In this document: positions 1-10,400 of the stretch, in pieces | How positions within the stretch are numbered: position 1 is the stretch's first letter | Layout: the number at the start of each line of letters is the position of its first letter | Source of the DNA: Apus apus | Lineage: Eukaryota > Chordata > Aves > Apodiformes > Apodidae | Direction of reading: 5' to 3' | Length of the DNA: 64,000 bases | Assembly: GCF_020740795.1 (NCBI RefSeq) | Contig: NC_067294.1 | Span: 18,419,001 to 18,483,000 of the forward strand | Notes under the pieces: model-generated | Seen by the model: only the letters and a program-made list of their open reading frames with translations | Database searches by the model: none | Told to the model about the DNA's origin: nothing | Translations under genes and position numbers: made by a program

Positions 1-25
1 TTCATCACCTGCTGCTCAGACTCAC

Positions 26-3000
26 CTCCTCACGGAGCTCCTTCATCCTCTCCTCAAAGTCATAGTCCTTCTGCTTCTCCTCCATCTTCTTCTTGTTCAC
101 CTCAAAGCGTTTCTTCACCTGGTCCAGCGTGGAGCGCTCCACCCGCATGGACATGCCCAGGTTTCTCTGGTCTAGAGAACAGGAGCAGAACCAGCTGTGA
201 GCAGCAGAACCCTTCGCCTTCAGACATCCACACACAGCCCCTGTCCTGGTCCTAATTTAAGGACCTCAGCATGGCAGCCTCTTCCTGCCTGCCACCCCTG
301 TGTCCAGCTCTGGAGCCCCCAGCATAAGAAGGATGTGGAGCTCCAGGAGTGAGTCCAGAGGAGGCCCCGGAGATGATGGGAGGGCTGGAGCAGCTCTGCT
401 CTGGAGACAGGCTGGGAGAGTTGGGGTGTTCAGCCTGGAGAAGAGAAGGCTCCAGGGAGACCTTAGAGCACCTTCCAGTGCCTGAAGGGGCTCCAGGAAA
501 GCTGGGGAGGGGCTTGGGACAAGGGCAGGGAGGGATGGGATGAGGGGAATGGTTTCAAGCTGGAAGAAAGGAGATTTAGGTTGGACATCAGGAAGAAATT
601 CTTTGCTGTGAGGGGGGTGAGACCCTGGCCCAGGCTGCCCAGGGAAGCTGTGGCTGCCCCATCCCTGGGCAGGGTTGGTTGGGGTTGAAGGGCAGGTTGG
701 ATGAGGCTTGGAGCAACCTGGGCTGGTGGAAGGTGTCCCTGCCCTTGGCAGGGGGGTGGAAGTAGATGCTCTTAATGGTCCCTTCCACCCCAAACCAGTC
801 TGGGATTCCATGATCTCTGACTGTCTGGTGCAACGCAGCCTTGGGGCTCCCAACACGGGGACCCCAACCCTGTCCCACAGCACGTGCTGACAGACCCTCT
901 GCCTCCTCAGCAGCCACCAGGCTGCCAGAGCTCGCTGGGAGGTGACAGTTTGTGTTTTCCCCTCTCCCTCCCAGATCCAAGCTGACCAATGAAGACTTCA
1001 GGAAGCTGCTCATGACCCCGCGGGCTGCGCCAACGTCGGCGCCACCGTCCAAATCTCGCCACCATGAGTGAGTAGGACTGTGGGAGTCCAGGGCAGTGGT
1101 GGAGTCCCCAAACCTGGGGAGGTTTCAAAGCCATGTAGGGACATGGGTTAGTGCTGTCCTGGGCAGTGCTGGGGAATGGTTGGACTGGATGGTGTTAAAG
1201 GTCTTTTCCAACCCAAATGATTCCATGTCTATGATTCAGTTTCCTCACCCCCTTCACCTAAAAGCACAAGGCTGTGACACATTTAGTTTTCTTTCCCTTC
1301 TTTGCCCTCAGGGCCTCTTCTGAACCCCTTGTTGCTCAAAGGTTCAGCAGCCAAGCATGCAGGTCTGGATCACATCCATCCCTTCTGAAAAGGGACCATT
1401 TGTTGACATCCACTGGGAGCCAAAACCACCTTCAGGAGTGGAACAATGTGCCAAGAGCGTGTCAGTGCGTCCTGCTGCTCCTGTGCCTTTCCCTCTTTCC
1501 CCACACTCTAAGCACACCAAGCAGCAACACCCAAAGTCAATGGAATGAGGGTCAGTTGAAGGAGGGTGCACTCCTCTTCCTCTAGTTAAAACACAGTAAG
1601 AAACAGGCAGATAAACTGGTAATTCTTATCTCAGGCTGGGTTAACTGTATGATTAGAGCAATGGAGAGAAGAACCAGAGGTGGGCACAGGACAGGAACAC
1701 CACCAAACAGCTGGTCCCAGCTCTGGGGTTGTCCTGCCCCACTCCTGTCTCTGCTCATCCTCAGCAAACCCAAGCCTCCATCCTTGGACACTCTGATCCC
1801 CACTCTGGAGCTCAGGGACCAGCTAGTTTGGAGCTTCATGCTCAGCTTTTACAGAGAAGCTTCTGATCAAAACAACGGGCTAAAGTCCCATGCCTTTTAC
1901 TTACTCAAGAATTCCTTTAAAGTTTTGGTTCTGTAAAAAAGCCAATTCCATCTTTTCAAAGGAGACATCAGGGTTTGCTCACCCTCACAGCACAGAGTGT
2001 GGGGAAAGTATTTCCCAGTGCCCAGGGTAAATCAGTCACTACTTCTTCAGGGCTTATTCCACAGGAATAGTCCAGCAGCCTGGAGGAGGTGCCAGGAGAC
2101 AAAGCAGCAGCTTATGAGCTTCATCCTGATCTCCAGAGCTCACCCTGGCCCACTATAAGTGCTCAGACACTGGTGATGTGTGGAGGAACAGCCCTGAGTG
2201 CTGCAGCAGCCTCCAACCCTCCAGCAGAGCAATGGTCCTTACGTTTTTTGCCATTGATGTGATCCAGGAAGTTGATGGAATCTTTCACCACGCAGTCGCA
2301 GACGTTGCAGTAATACCTGGCAGGAGAGAGAGAGGAAACATCAACACCAAAGCATGAGACCAACCTCACCTCACAGGACAACTCGTTGAGATCATCTGAA
2401 ACATGGGAATTGCCTGGCACTTGGGATACAGCTCCTTTCTCCAGGGGGAAAATACAAAAAATAAGAGGCTGCTTCCAGTGGAGAGCCCCAGTGAGAACAG
2501 TGCACAGCCTGGACTGACAGAGGTGATCTGTGGTACATCAGCCACAGCATTGTCCCCTCCCAGTCACAGCCACCATGGTGGGAGGGCAGGCTGGGCTGGA
2601 GACAGGGCTGGCCACAGCCTGGGTCCCCAGCCCCTGAGGGATCTCTCTGCTGCCAGGCAGGTCCTCCCCTCCCCATTGGAGGCAGCAGCAGCCCTGCCCA
2701 TCCTGGGCAGAAACCCAGGCCAGGATCACACTTCCAGCCCCGGATGGGATCAGGGCTCTGTATCCCCCTGTCACTGCTGGTTAGGCAGCCAGGGGTGCTC
2801 TTCCCAACTCTGTGCATCCTCCTCAAGTTCTCCAGGGCTTAGGATGAGCTGGGAATCCTTTCAGCCTTTGCCCAAACATGATCCACAGGAACAGTGGCCT
2901 AACACCACTGCTAAGGACTGGCTTCAGAGCAAGGGGAAATGGCCTCAAGTTGTATCTCAGGAGGTTTAGATTTGATATTAGAAGAAACTTCTTCACTGAA

Positions 3001-6000
3001 AAGCTCATTAAACATTGCCCAGGCTGCTGAGGGAGGGGGTTAAATCACCATCCCTAAAGGTGTTTAGAAGCTGAGTAGATGTGGTGCTGAGGGACATGGC
3101 TCAGCACTGAACTTGGTAGAGTTAACTGTCAGTAGAATTGGGCTGTGGTTGGACTTGAGGATCTTAAAGGTCTTTTCCAACCCCAACAACCCTGTGTGGT
3201 TCTGTTTCTGGATGCTTCTCCCATTCCCAGTGCACAGAACCTCAAATCAGGAACCCAAATTATCAGCAGAGAGGGGCTTGCTGCAAGCTGGCCTGGGGAG
3301 CAACACGAGCCAGGCAGGCAGCAGAGACCTGCCTTGTTTTTTCAGGAGAGCAGAGCAGCCCTGGCACAGAGTGACAGTGCCCCAGGGGGCTCAGCACCCA
3401 CTGCCCCTCCAGCACAGGACCCAGTTCAGGTGTCACACACACAGCACCACAGCAGCGAGCTCAGAGGGGGGTGAGAGGGAGACCCCCCCAAGGCACTGCA
3501 GGGGCTCACTGCTGTACCACAGCCCCAGGAACCCCCAGACATCAGGACCTACCCTCCCATCTCGGACTGGGGAGTGGTTTTGGTGATGACAATGGTTTTG
3601 CCCAGCTTGGATTCCAGGTCCACTTTGTAGTCGCGGTGCCGCAGCAGTTCCCTCTTGACGGGCTGGGCTGGTTTGCCTGAAGCACAAGCAGAAAAACAAA
3701 GTGTTTGTCAGAGAAGGTCCAGCTCGAGGTGTTGGGCTTCATGTTGCCCTTGATGAAGAGGGGCCTGCTGGGAGCTTGGGAACTGCCTGATTCATGCAGA
3801 AATGGCAATTGTTTATTTTTTTTAACCAGTAAAGATTTAATTTCCTCCTCACTGTCTCCTGCTTCCTCTTAGCACCAGGTGGGCCTGTGAGGTATCTCCA
3901 GCTCTGGTGTGGGTCACACTTCAAGATCTCCTTGTTTCCAGGGGCTGACTGCTCCTCTCCCACCCCAAAGAACAGGCAGAGCAAGGCACAGGTTCTCAGT
4001 AATTACTTTTTGCCAAAAAAAAACCCAAACAACTCATTCAGTGGCAAGCACAGGGAAAAGGATGGGACCAAGCCAGCCTTCCAGTGCTGCTTCCCTGTGG
4101 GATTTCACTCCCTGGAGGCCAGCAGAGCCTGCCTGCAGCCTGCACACCACGCACCATCTTTCTTCTCTCTCTCTTCCGTGAGCCTCTTCTCTGCCAGCTT
4201 CTCATACTCATCCTTGTCCCACTTCCGGCGGAAGTCCAGGTTCTTGGTCTGAGAGGGAAACAAAGTGTTTGATAGTATGAAAACATTCATGGTACAAGTG
4301 GAGCAGCTCAGAGGGGAGCCAGGGGAAAGAGGTGGAATCACTTGGCCAGCAAGGCCACAGCAGTAAAATTGGGGCACCACATTATATCCCCCTGTCCTCT
4401 GTTTTTTTAATTGAAGGATTAAGGAAGCAGCTTGAGGGAATAACCCTCAGCAGGTCTGAGGCCACCTCTTCTAGAAGGATCTCGAAGCACTGAGAAAAGT
4501 AATGACTTTATCTTCACAGCACCTGATGGGCTCACCCAGGCTTTGGCTGCAAGGACAGACACAAAGGGCAGATACAGGGACTTCTGACAAGGGAGATCCC
4601 ACCTGGACCACTGTGGCCAGTTCTGGAACCCCCAACACAAGAAGGACATGGAGCTCCAGGAGTGAGTCCAGAGGAGGCCACAGAGACGATGGGAGAGCTG
4701 GAGCAGCTCTGCTCTGGAGCCAGGCTGGGGGAGTTGGGGTGTTCAGCCTGGAGAAGAGAAGGCTCCAGGGAGACCTTAGAGCAGCTTCCAGTGCCTGAAG
4801 GGGCTGCAGGAAAGCTGGGGAGGGGCTTGGGACAGGGAGGGATGAGACAAGGGGGAAGGGTTTTCAGCTGGAAGAGGGAAGATTTAGGTTGGACATTAGG
4901 AGGAAATTCTTCACTATGAGAATGGTGAGACCCTGGCCCAGGTTGCCCAGGGAAGCTGTGGCTGCCCCATCCCTGGCAGTGTTGAAGGGCAGGTTGGATG
5001 GGGCTTGGAGCAACCTGGGCTGGTGGGAGGTGTCCCTGCCCATGCAGGGGTTGGATCTGGATGATCATTAAGGTCTCTTCCAACCCAAACCATTCCAAGA
5101 AAAGCTCTGAAGGCCCCTCTGGCACAGAGGGACATGCCAGGGAAGCACAGGCATGAAACTCAGGATGAGCTGTCCTGCTCCCACAGCCAGGCTGGGAAGG
5201 GAGGGAACCTCCCTGAGTCACCCCCTGAGGCCCTGCTCTGCAAGGACAGGATAAGCTGCAGGAGGAGAAGCTGGATTCAGGTGAAGCTGGTGCTGAAGAA
5301 CACAAAGGCTGTTGTTTTCTGTTTCTCTCTCCTCACTAGGGCTGAGAGTGGGAGGGACTGGACAAGATTCCCTCTTCCATCCACAGCCACCCTCACCAGC
5401 CCAGCAGCACCCAGGGCCCTGCACCCCGCGTGGCTCAGACACCTCAGACACTTTTATCTTCTCCAGAAGACAAGTCTGGTTTGCTCAGAAAGCTGCATTT
5501 CACCTCCCAAGAGCCTCTCAGTTTCATATTAAAAGAAGAGAACAAAAGGACAGATGCATTTTAAAACACCTCCAGGAAAGCAGGACTCCCCCATCCCCCA
5601 CTGCCTTCTCCACTCACCCAAATCAAGAATCCAATCACAATCCAAGGGAAATAAATCCCATTTGAAGCTAGAGCAGCAGCAGAGTCATTTAATGTTTTCT
5701 CCCCTGGCAATCCTTCAAATGGAACCAACAACTACTGATAGGAATGAAAATGCCTTAGGGAGGTGTAGAAAAATTCTCATTTATTCCCAGAGCTTCTTAA
5801 GCACTTTAAGCATGTCATAACAGGGCTTATTAACCAGCCTGAGCCACAGAAAAGAAAATACCACCCAGTGTAAATGAACGTTTGGGGGTGTTTTCCAGCC
5901 TCTCCTGCACCCCAGCACATCATCACACACCACGGCTGGTGGGAGCCCGGGGGGAGGTGATTTACTTGCTGCTTCACTCTCCTTTTGTAATAAAAAGGAA

Positions 6001-7251
6001 GGAGTTTTTTGCAGCTCTTTTACCCATCTCCCTCATCCAGGCACAGGGAAAGAAATGAAACCCAAATGCATGACAAGATCCTGGCTAGAGATCATCCAAC
6101 AGAACCCTTCTTAACCAACCTGGTGGAGACTAAGGTGCCTGCAAGCCCCAAAATCTTCTTCCAAGACCTGCTCTGGATGACAGAGAGTATTTCCCAAGCA
6201 AGTAACAGCAATTAAATACCAGCAGTGCCCCACAGCCTCCTGCTCCCTCTGGAGGTGGACACTGAATGACCTGCCCAGTACCAGCATCAAAGCCTGTAAA
6301 ATGGAATCCAGTTTGGCCGGATCCAACAGGAATGCAGCCCCCAGGCCCCCCTCCCGGGCAGCCCGGCTGCACCCTGACCTGTCCCAGCTCTGCTCCCTTC
6401 TCAGCAAGTGGCTTCCAGTTCAGGAAGCTGGGCCAAGGAGACAGAGGAGAGCAGCCCCCGCGGCGCTGCCCGGGTGTCTCTGGAGGGGTTTCAGCTGGTC
6501 TGGGTCTCCAGACACATCACACCAACCTCACTTAAGTGGTCTCAGCAGCCCAACACCAAATCCCGCAGGATCCACACAGACCTCACCGCCACGAGACACA
6601 AACTGAACAAGGTTAATAAAATAATCAAGTCACACGGGAGCAATCAGAGGCTCCGGGGTCAGTCACGGACAGGCCGGTCTCTCTGCGCGGGGCCGGCGGC
6701 CACACGCAGCAAACGGACAGGACAGTGAAAGGGGTGGGAAGCAGCAACCCCTTCCCGGAGGAGCCGAGAAGCACCAGGGCAGGACAAGAGGCGAAGGGAG
6801 CGGAGCTGCCAGCAGCCCGCACCGCCCGGCCCCAGGGGCGGTTCCCGCGGGGGCTGAGGCGGGGGCAGATCCCCCGGGGCTGCAGCGGATCTCCCGCCCC
6901 CCCCGGCTGCAGCACAGGACGGGACCGTCCCCGCCGCCGCCCTGAAGACCCCGCAGCCTTCCAGGGCCCCCAGATCTGCCCCCACCCGCGGGCAGAGGGT
7001 GTGACCGGCCGGGATCGGGGCTCCCCGCGCCCCCCAGGCCCCGCCGCGCCCCCCCCGGGCCCTCACCCCGCAGGCCCCGCAGGCCCCGAGCGGGCCCGGC
7101 CCGGCCCCCGCCCCTCCGAGCGGCCCCAGCCCCGGCCGGGGGGCGGCCCGGCAGGAGGGCAGGGGGGCAGGGGGACAGCCCGGCAGGAGGGCAGGGGGAC
7201 AGCCCGGCAGCCCGGCCCGCTCCCCGCTCCTACCCCGCTGCCCGACGCCAT
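26..7251 (-). CDS. ZMAT2: ZMAT2 (Snu23), spliceosomal zinc-finger protein, 3' end outside window
   Basis: ZMAT2 is the vertebrate counterpart of yeast Snu23, a nuclear U4/U6.U5 tri-snRNP and spliceosome B-complex protein. Coding exons in transcript order are 7234-7251, 4155-4248, 3553-3676, 2243-2316 and 26-171. All join in frame and give the first 152 of about 199 residues. The start reads MASGSG, followed by [20 protein letters not shown]. The matrin-type C2H2 finger lies across exons 4 and 5 ([19 protein letters not shown], then the second histidine pair at HINGKKH). The helical segment [15 protein letters not shown] follows. The last exon, which encodes the Lys/Glu-rich tail, lies beyond position 1. 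The start codon is 151 bp from that of HARS2 on the other strand. Identity with the mammalian protein, as remembered, is nearly complete. Introns hold several CR1 pieces and a copied IK exon. Confidence 0.96.
290..822 (+). repeat. CR1 LINE 3' fragment (ZMAT2 intron 4)
   Basis: This is a 5'-truncated CR1 3' region. It carries the usual avian CR1 strings, such as TTCAGCCTGGAGAAGAGAAGG, AGACCCTGGCCCAGG and the tail GGTCCCTTCCACCCCAAACC. Its right part belongs to the block shared with the IK locus. Confidence 0.85.
630..1090 (+). repeat. Inverted duplicate of the IK exon 3 region inside a ZMAT2 intron
   Basis: Read on the plus strand, this block matches the reverse complement of about 47265-47730. 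It includes IK exon 3 (copy at 975-1067, 93 bp) with its acceptor and GTGAGT donor, about 180 bp of intron 2 and the adjoining CR1 end. I counted about five mismatches, all in the CR1 part, and none from roughly 790 to 1090. Homology stops abruptly near 1091, where another CR1 begins. Relative to ZMAT2 transcription the copied exon is antisense. A lone exon with no partners nearby is not expected to act as a gene. Confidence 0.9.
1091..1243 (+). repeat. CR1 LINE 3' end
   Basis: This is a short CR1 tail (GCAGTGGTGGAGTCCCCA onward, then GGTTGGACTGGATGGTGTTA, ending near CTATGATTCA). Its left edge coincides with the breakpoint of the IK-derived duplication. Confidence 0.75.
2920..3215 (+). repeat. 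CR1 LINE 3' fragment (ZMAT2 intron 3)
   Basis: This older CR1 relic contains GGCCTCAAGTTGTATCTCAG, TTAGAAGAAACTTCTTCAC and the tail TTAAAGGTCTTTTCCAACCC. It belongs to the same subfamily as the copy at 9628-9905 in HARS2. Confidence 0.8.
4600..5100 (+). repeat. CR1 LINE 3' fragment (ZMAT2 intron 1)
   Basis: This CR1 piece runs from the GACCACTGTGGCCAGTTCTGG region through AGACCCTGGCCCAGGTTGCC to the tail GGTCTCTTCCAACCCAAACC. It is close in subfamily to the copies at 290-822 and 52330-52860. Confidence 0.82.
5101..7139. other. Rest of ZMAT2 intron 1, rising into a GC-rich promoter region
   Basis: I see no further coding exon in this stretch. From about 6640 rightward it becomes very GC- and CpG-rich and merges with the shared ZMAT2-HARS2 promoter island. 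The short open frames here lack splice context and recognisable motifs. Confidence 0.5.
7140..7212. repeat. Short GC-rich tandem repeat in ZMAT2 intron 1
   Basis: A unit of about 24 bp containing CAGCCCGGCAGGAGGGCAGG is repeated about two and a half times, just inside the first intron of ZMAT2. Confidence 0.75.
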
Positions 7252-7403
7252 CTTGAGGGAGCAGGCGGCGAGGGAGCGGCGACTGTCGCCCGGGCCGTAA
7301 AGCGAGGCAGTCCGCCCGCGCACCACCGAGCGCCGCCGCCCGCGCCTAGAGCGCCGCCGCCCGGGCCTAGAGCGCCGCGCGGTCACGTGCCCGCGGTGCG
7401 GCC
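7252..7403. promoter_or_regulatory. Divergent ZMAT2-HARS2 promoter
   Basis: Only 152 bp separate the two start codons, and both genes read outward. The interval is CpG-rich with no TATA box. It carries a direct repeat of CCTAGAGCGCCGCC and a CACGTG E-box at 7384-7389, 15 bp before the HARS2 start codon. The 5' UTRs must lie within it. Its role as a bidirectional promoter is inferred from geometry. Confidence 0.75.
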
Positions 7404-10400
7404 ATGCTGGGGCCGCGCGGCGCCGCCGGGGCCTGGCGGGGCCTGCGGGGCCTGCTCTGCCCGCGGGCCCGGGCGGCGGGCGGGGCCGGCGGCTGGCGGG
7501 GCCCGCCGCTCAAGACGCCGAAGGTAACGGCGGGGAGCGGGACCCAGGGGTGACCGGGCGTCGTTTTCGTCCCGTCCCCCCCCCCCCCCCCCCCGCGCGC
7601 CGCTGATCCCCGCTTTCCGCCCCGGGCCAGGGCACGCGCGATCATCCCCCCGCCCACGTGGTGCTCCGCGACCGGCTCCTCGCCGCCGTGGTGGCCGTCT
7701 TCAAGCGGCACGGGGCGGCCGCCATCGACACCCCCGCGCTGGAGCTGCAGGTGAAGCGGCCGGACCCCCCTTCCCTCCCACCGGGGCCGTGGGACCCCCC
7801 CCCACCCCCCCGCTCCCCGGGGGGCTTTGGGTGCTGTGGGACCCCCCTCTGCGGGCTGGGGGCGTTGTGGGGTCCCCCCCCACTCCTGCGGGACTGAGGA
7901 GCGCCCCGTTTCCCCTGGGGGGGATCCTTCTTGGGGCCCCATTTTGTGGGGGGATGGGGACATGGACCCCCCTTCTGCCCTGGTTGGGAGGGGACTCAAG
8001 GGAGGAGTTTGTCACCCCCAGCCTGTGGGGCTGAGGAGGCTGGGCTGACCCCCCCCGGGGGTCCCTGCCCCCCAGAGCTGCCCGGGGTCCCTCACCAGCC
8101 TCTGGCCCCTCCCCAGGAGACGCTGATGGGGAAGTACGGGGAGGAGGTGAAGCTCATCTACCAGCTGCAGGACCAGGGCGGGGAGCTGCTGGCCCTGCGC
8201 TACGACCTGACTGTATCCTGCCTGTGGGGACATCTCGGGGACACCCTGCAGTCCTGGCCACCCCCACCTCTGAGGTCACCCTGCCCTGCCCCACCCGCAG
8301 GTCCTGTCGTGCTGGTGGGACCCACCGGACACCCTGGCTGGTCTGGTTGTCATTGGGGTGACCCCACAGACCACCCCATGGCCAGGACAGCAGCAGAACA
8401 CTGTGGGTGCCCCAGTATGCCCCGCTGTACTGGTTTTGCCTCCTCCCAGTTACAGTCCCCACCTCAGTCCTGCCCATCCCACCTCCGTGGTGCCTCAGGA
8501 GTTGTTCAGAGAGCAGCAGTGTTTGCCACAGGGGTCCATCCTTGGCCTTCTCCCCCTGCAGAACACTCCCCCATAGCATCTCCAGGTCTGTGCTGCGTGT
8601 TAGATCCTCTCTGGTGGCACCATAAGAGGGTGAGGTGACTGAGTGAAAGTCTGTGTGCCTGAGGTGTCGACCTCCTGTGGTTCAGAAGAACGAGATGGAG
8701 CTGACCTGGTGCTAGAGGAGCTCAGCGTGGGTTGTACTCCCTGCAGATCAGGGAGGAGCAGCAGCGGTGAAGGGGGATGAGGAGCTTTGAGGTCCAGCTT
8801 TCCACAGCTCAGGGGTCTCCCCGTTCCCGTCCTTAACCCCACCCTCCCAGGTGCCCTTCGCTCGCTATCTGGCCATGAACAAGATCACCAACATGAAGCG
8901 CTACCACGTCGCCAAGGTCTACAGGAGGGACAACCCGGCCACCAGCAGGGGCCGCTACCGGGAGTTCTACCAGTGTGTGCGTGCGGGGGCTGCGGGGGCA
9001 GCTGGAGCTGGAGCCCCTCAGCCACGCCAACAGCTTCTGCCACTTCTTCACCCCCAGGACTTTGACATCGCTGGGCAGTTCGACCCCATGATTCCCGACG
9101 CCGAGTGCCTGAAGATCGTGCACGAGATCCTGAGCGACCTGCAGCTGGGGGACTTCCTCATTAAGGTGTGACTGGGGCTGGGGGGGTCTTCATATCTCGG
9201 TGCCTGCCCTTCCCAGGGGTTGAGGGAAGGCAGGAGGACACGCCAACGGTCTCGAGGGAGCAGTGGCAGCGGGGGGGTCTCCCCTGAGCTCCCTGTGCCT
9301 CTGCCCAGGTCAACGACCGACGGATCCTGAAGGGTGTGTTTGCTGCTTGTGGCATCCCAGAGAGCAAGTTCATCACCACCTGCTCCACGGTGGACAAGCT
9401 GGACAAGGCAAGGGTGGTGCTCATGGGGAGGTGGCTTCCAGGCTGGGGGGTGCCATGGCTGTTCCCACCATAATGAAGGTCTCAGCAGTGAAGCTGCTGG
9501 TGTTTGTAAAGGATTCAGGGAGCTCTTGGTCTGGGTAAGAGTAAAGCCAGGAGTTTCCAGTGGCATCTGATAGAAATTCCTGTGAGAAAGGAAGGTTGGA
9601 GTGTGGTGGGGATTGGTCTCTTCTCTAGTAGCAAGCAATGGAAGAAGTGGCCTCAAGTTGCATCTCAGGAGGTTTAGATTGGATATTAGAAGAAACTTCT
9701 TCACAGAAAGGCTCTTAAACACTGCACAGGCTGCCCAGGGAGGGGGTTGAATCACCATCCCTGGAGGAGTTCAGAAGCTGAGTAGATCTGGTGCTGACAG
9801 ACATGGTTCAGCACTGGACTTGGCAGAGTTGGGTTAATGGTTGGTAGAGTTGGGTTATGGTTGGACTTCATGTTCTTAAAGGTCTTTTCCAACCAGGACA
9901 ATTCCCAGATGGTTAGGGGTGGCAGGTTGGTGCCTGCCTGCACATCTAGTGGACACGTGGGCTGGTAGAGACACTGGGTGAGGAGAGTGTCCTGAGCAGT
10001 GTTCAGAGGTTCTCGTGTCCCCTCGCAGATGCCGTGGGAAGAGGTGAGGAGCGAGATGGTGGGAGAGAAGGGGCTGTCTCCTGAGGCTGCAGATCGCATC
10101 GGGGAGTACGTGCAGCTGCAGGGTGAGCAGGGGGTGCAGCCCTGGGCCTGCTCCTGCCAGCCCAGCACGGCCAGCCCGGGGGTGCCCGGCCCTGGCAGCC
10201 CTGAGGCAGCGGCTCCTTCCCACAGGCGGCCTGGGCCTGGTGGAGCGGCTGCTGCAGGACCCCAAGCTGTCCCAGAACAAGCTGGCCAAGGAGGGGCTGG
10301 GGGACATGAAGCTGCTGTTCGAGTACCTGGCGCTGTTTGGCATCACGGGGAAGGTGAGCAGGGCCGGGGGCCGGGGCGGGCGCTGCCCCCCTGGCCGGGC

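Noticed and set aside
975-1067. A separate functional IK-like gene left of HARS2
   Set aside because: Only one exon with its flanks is present. No other IK exon lies near it.
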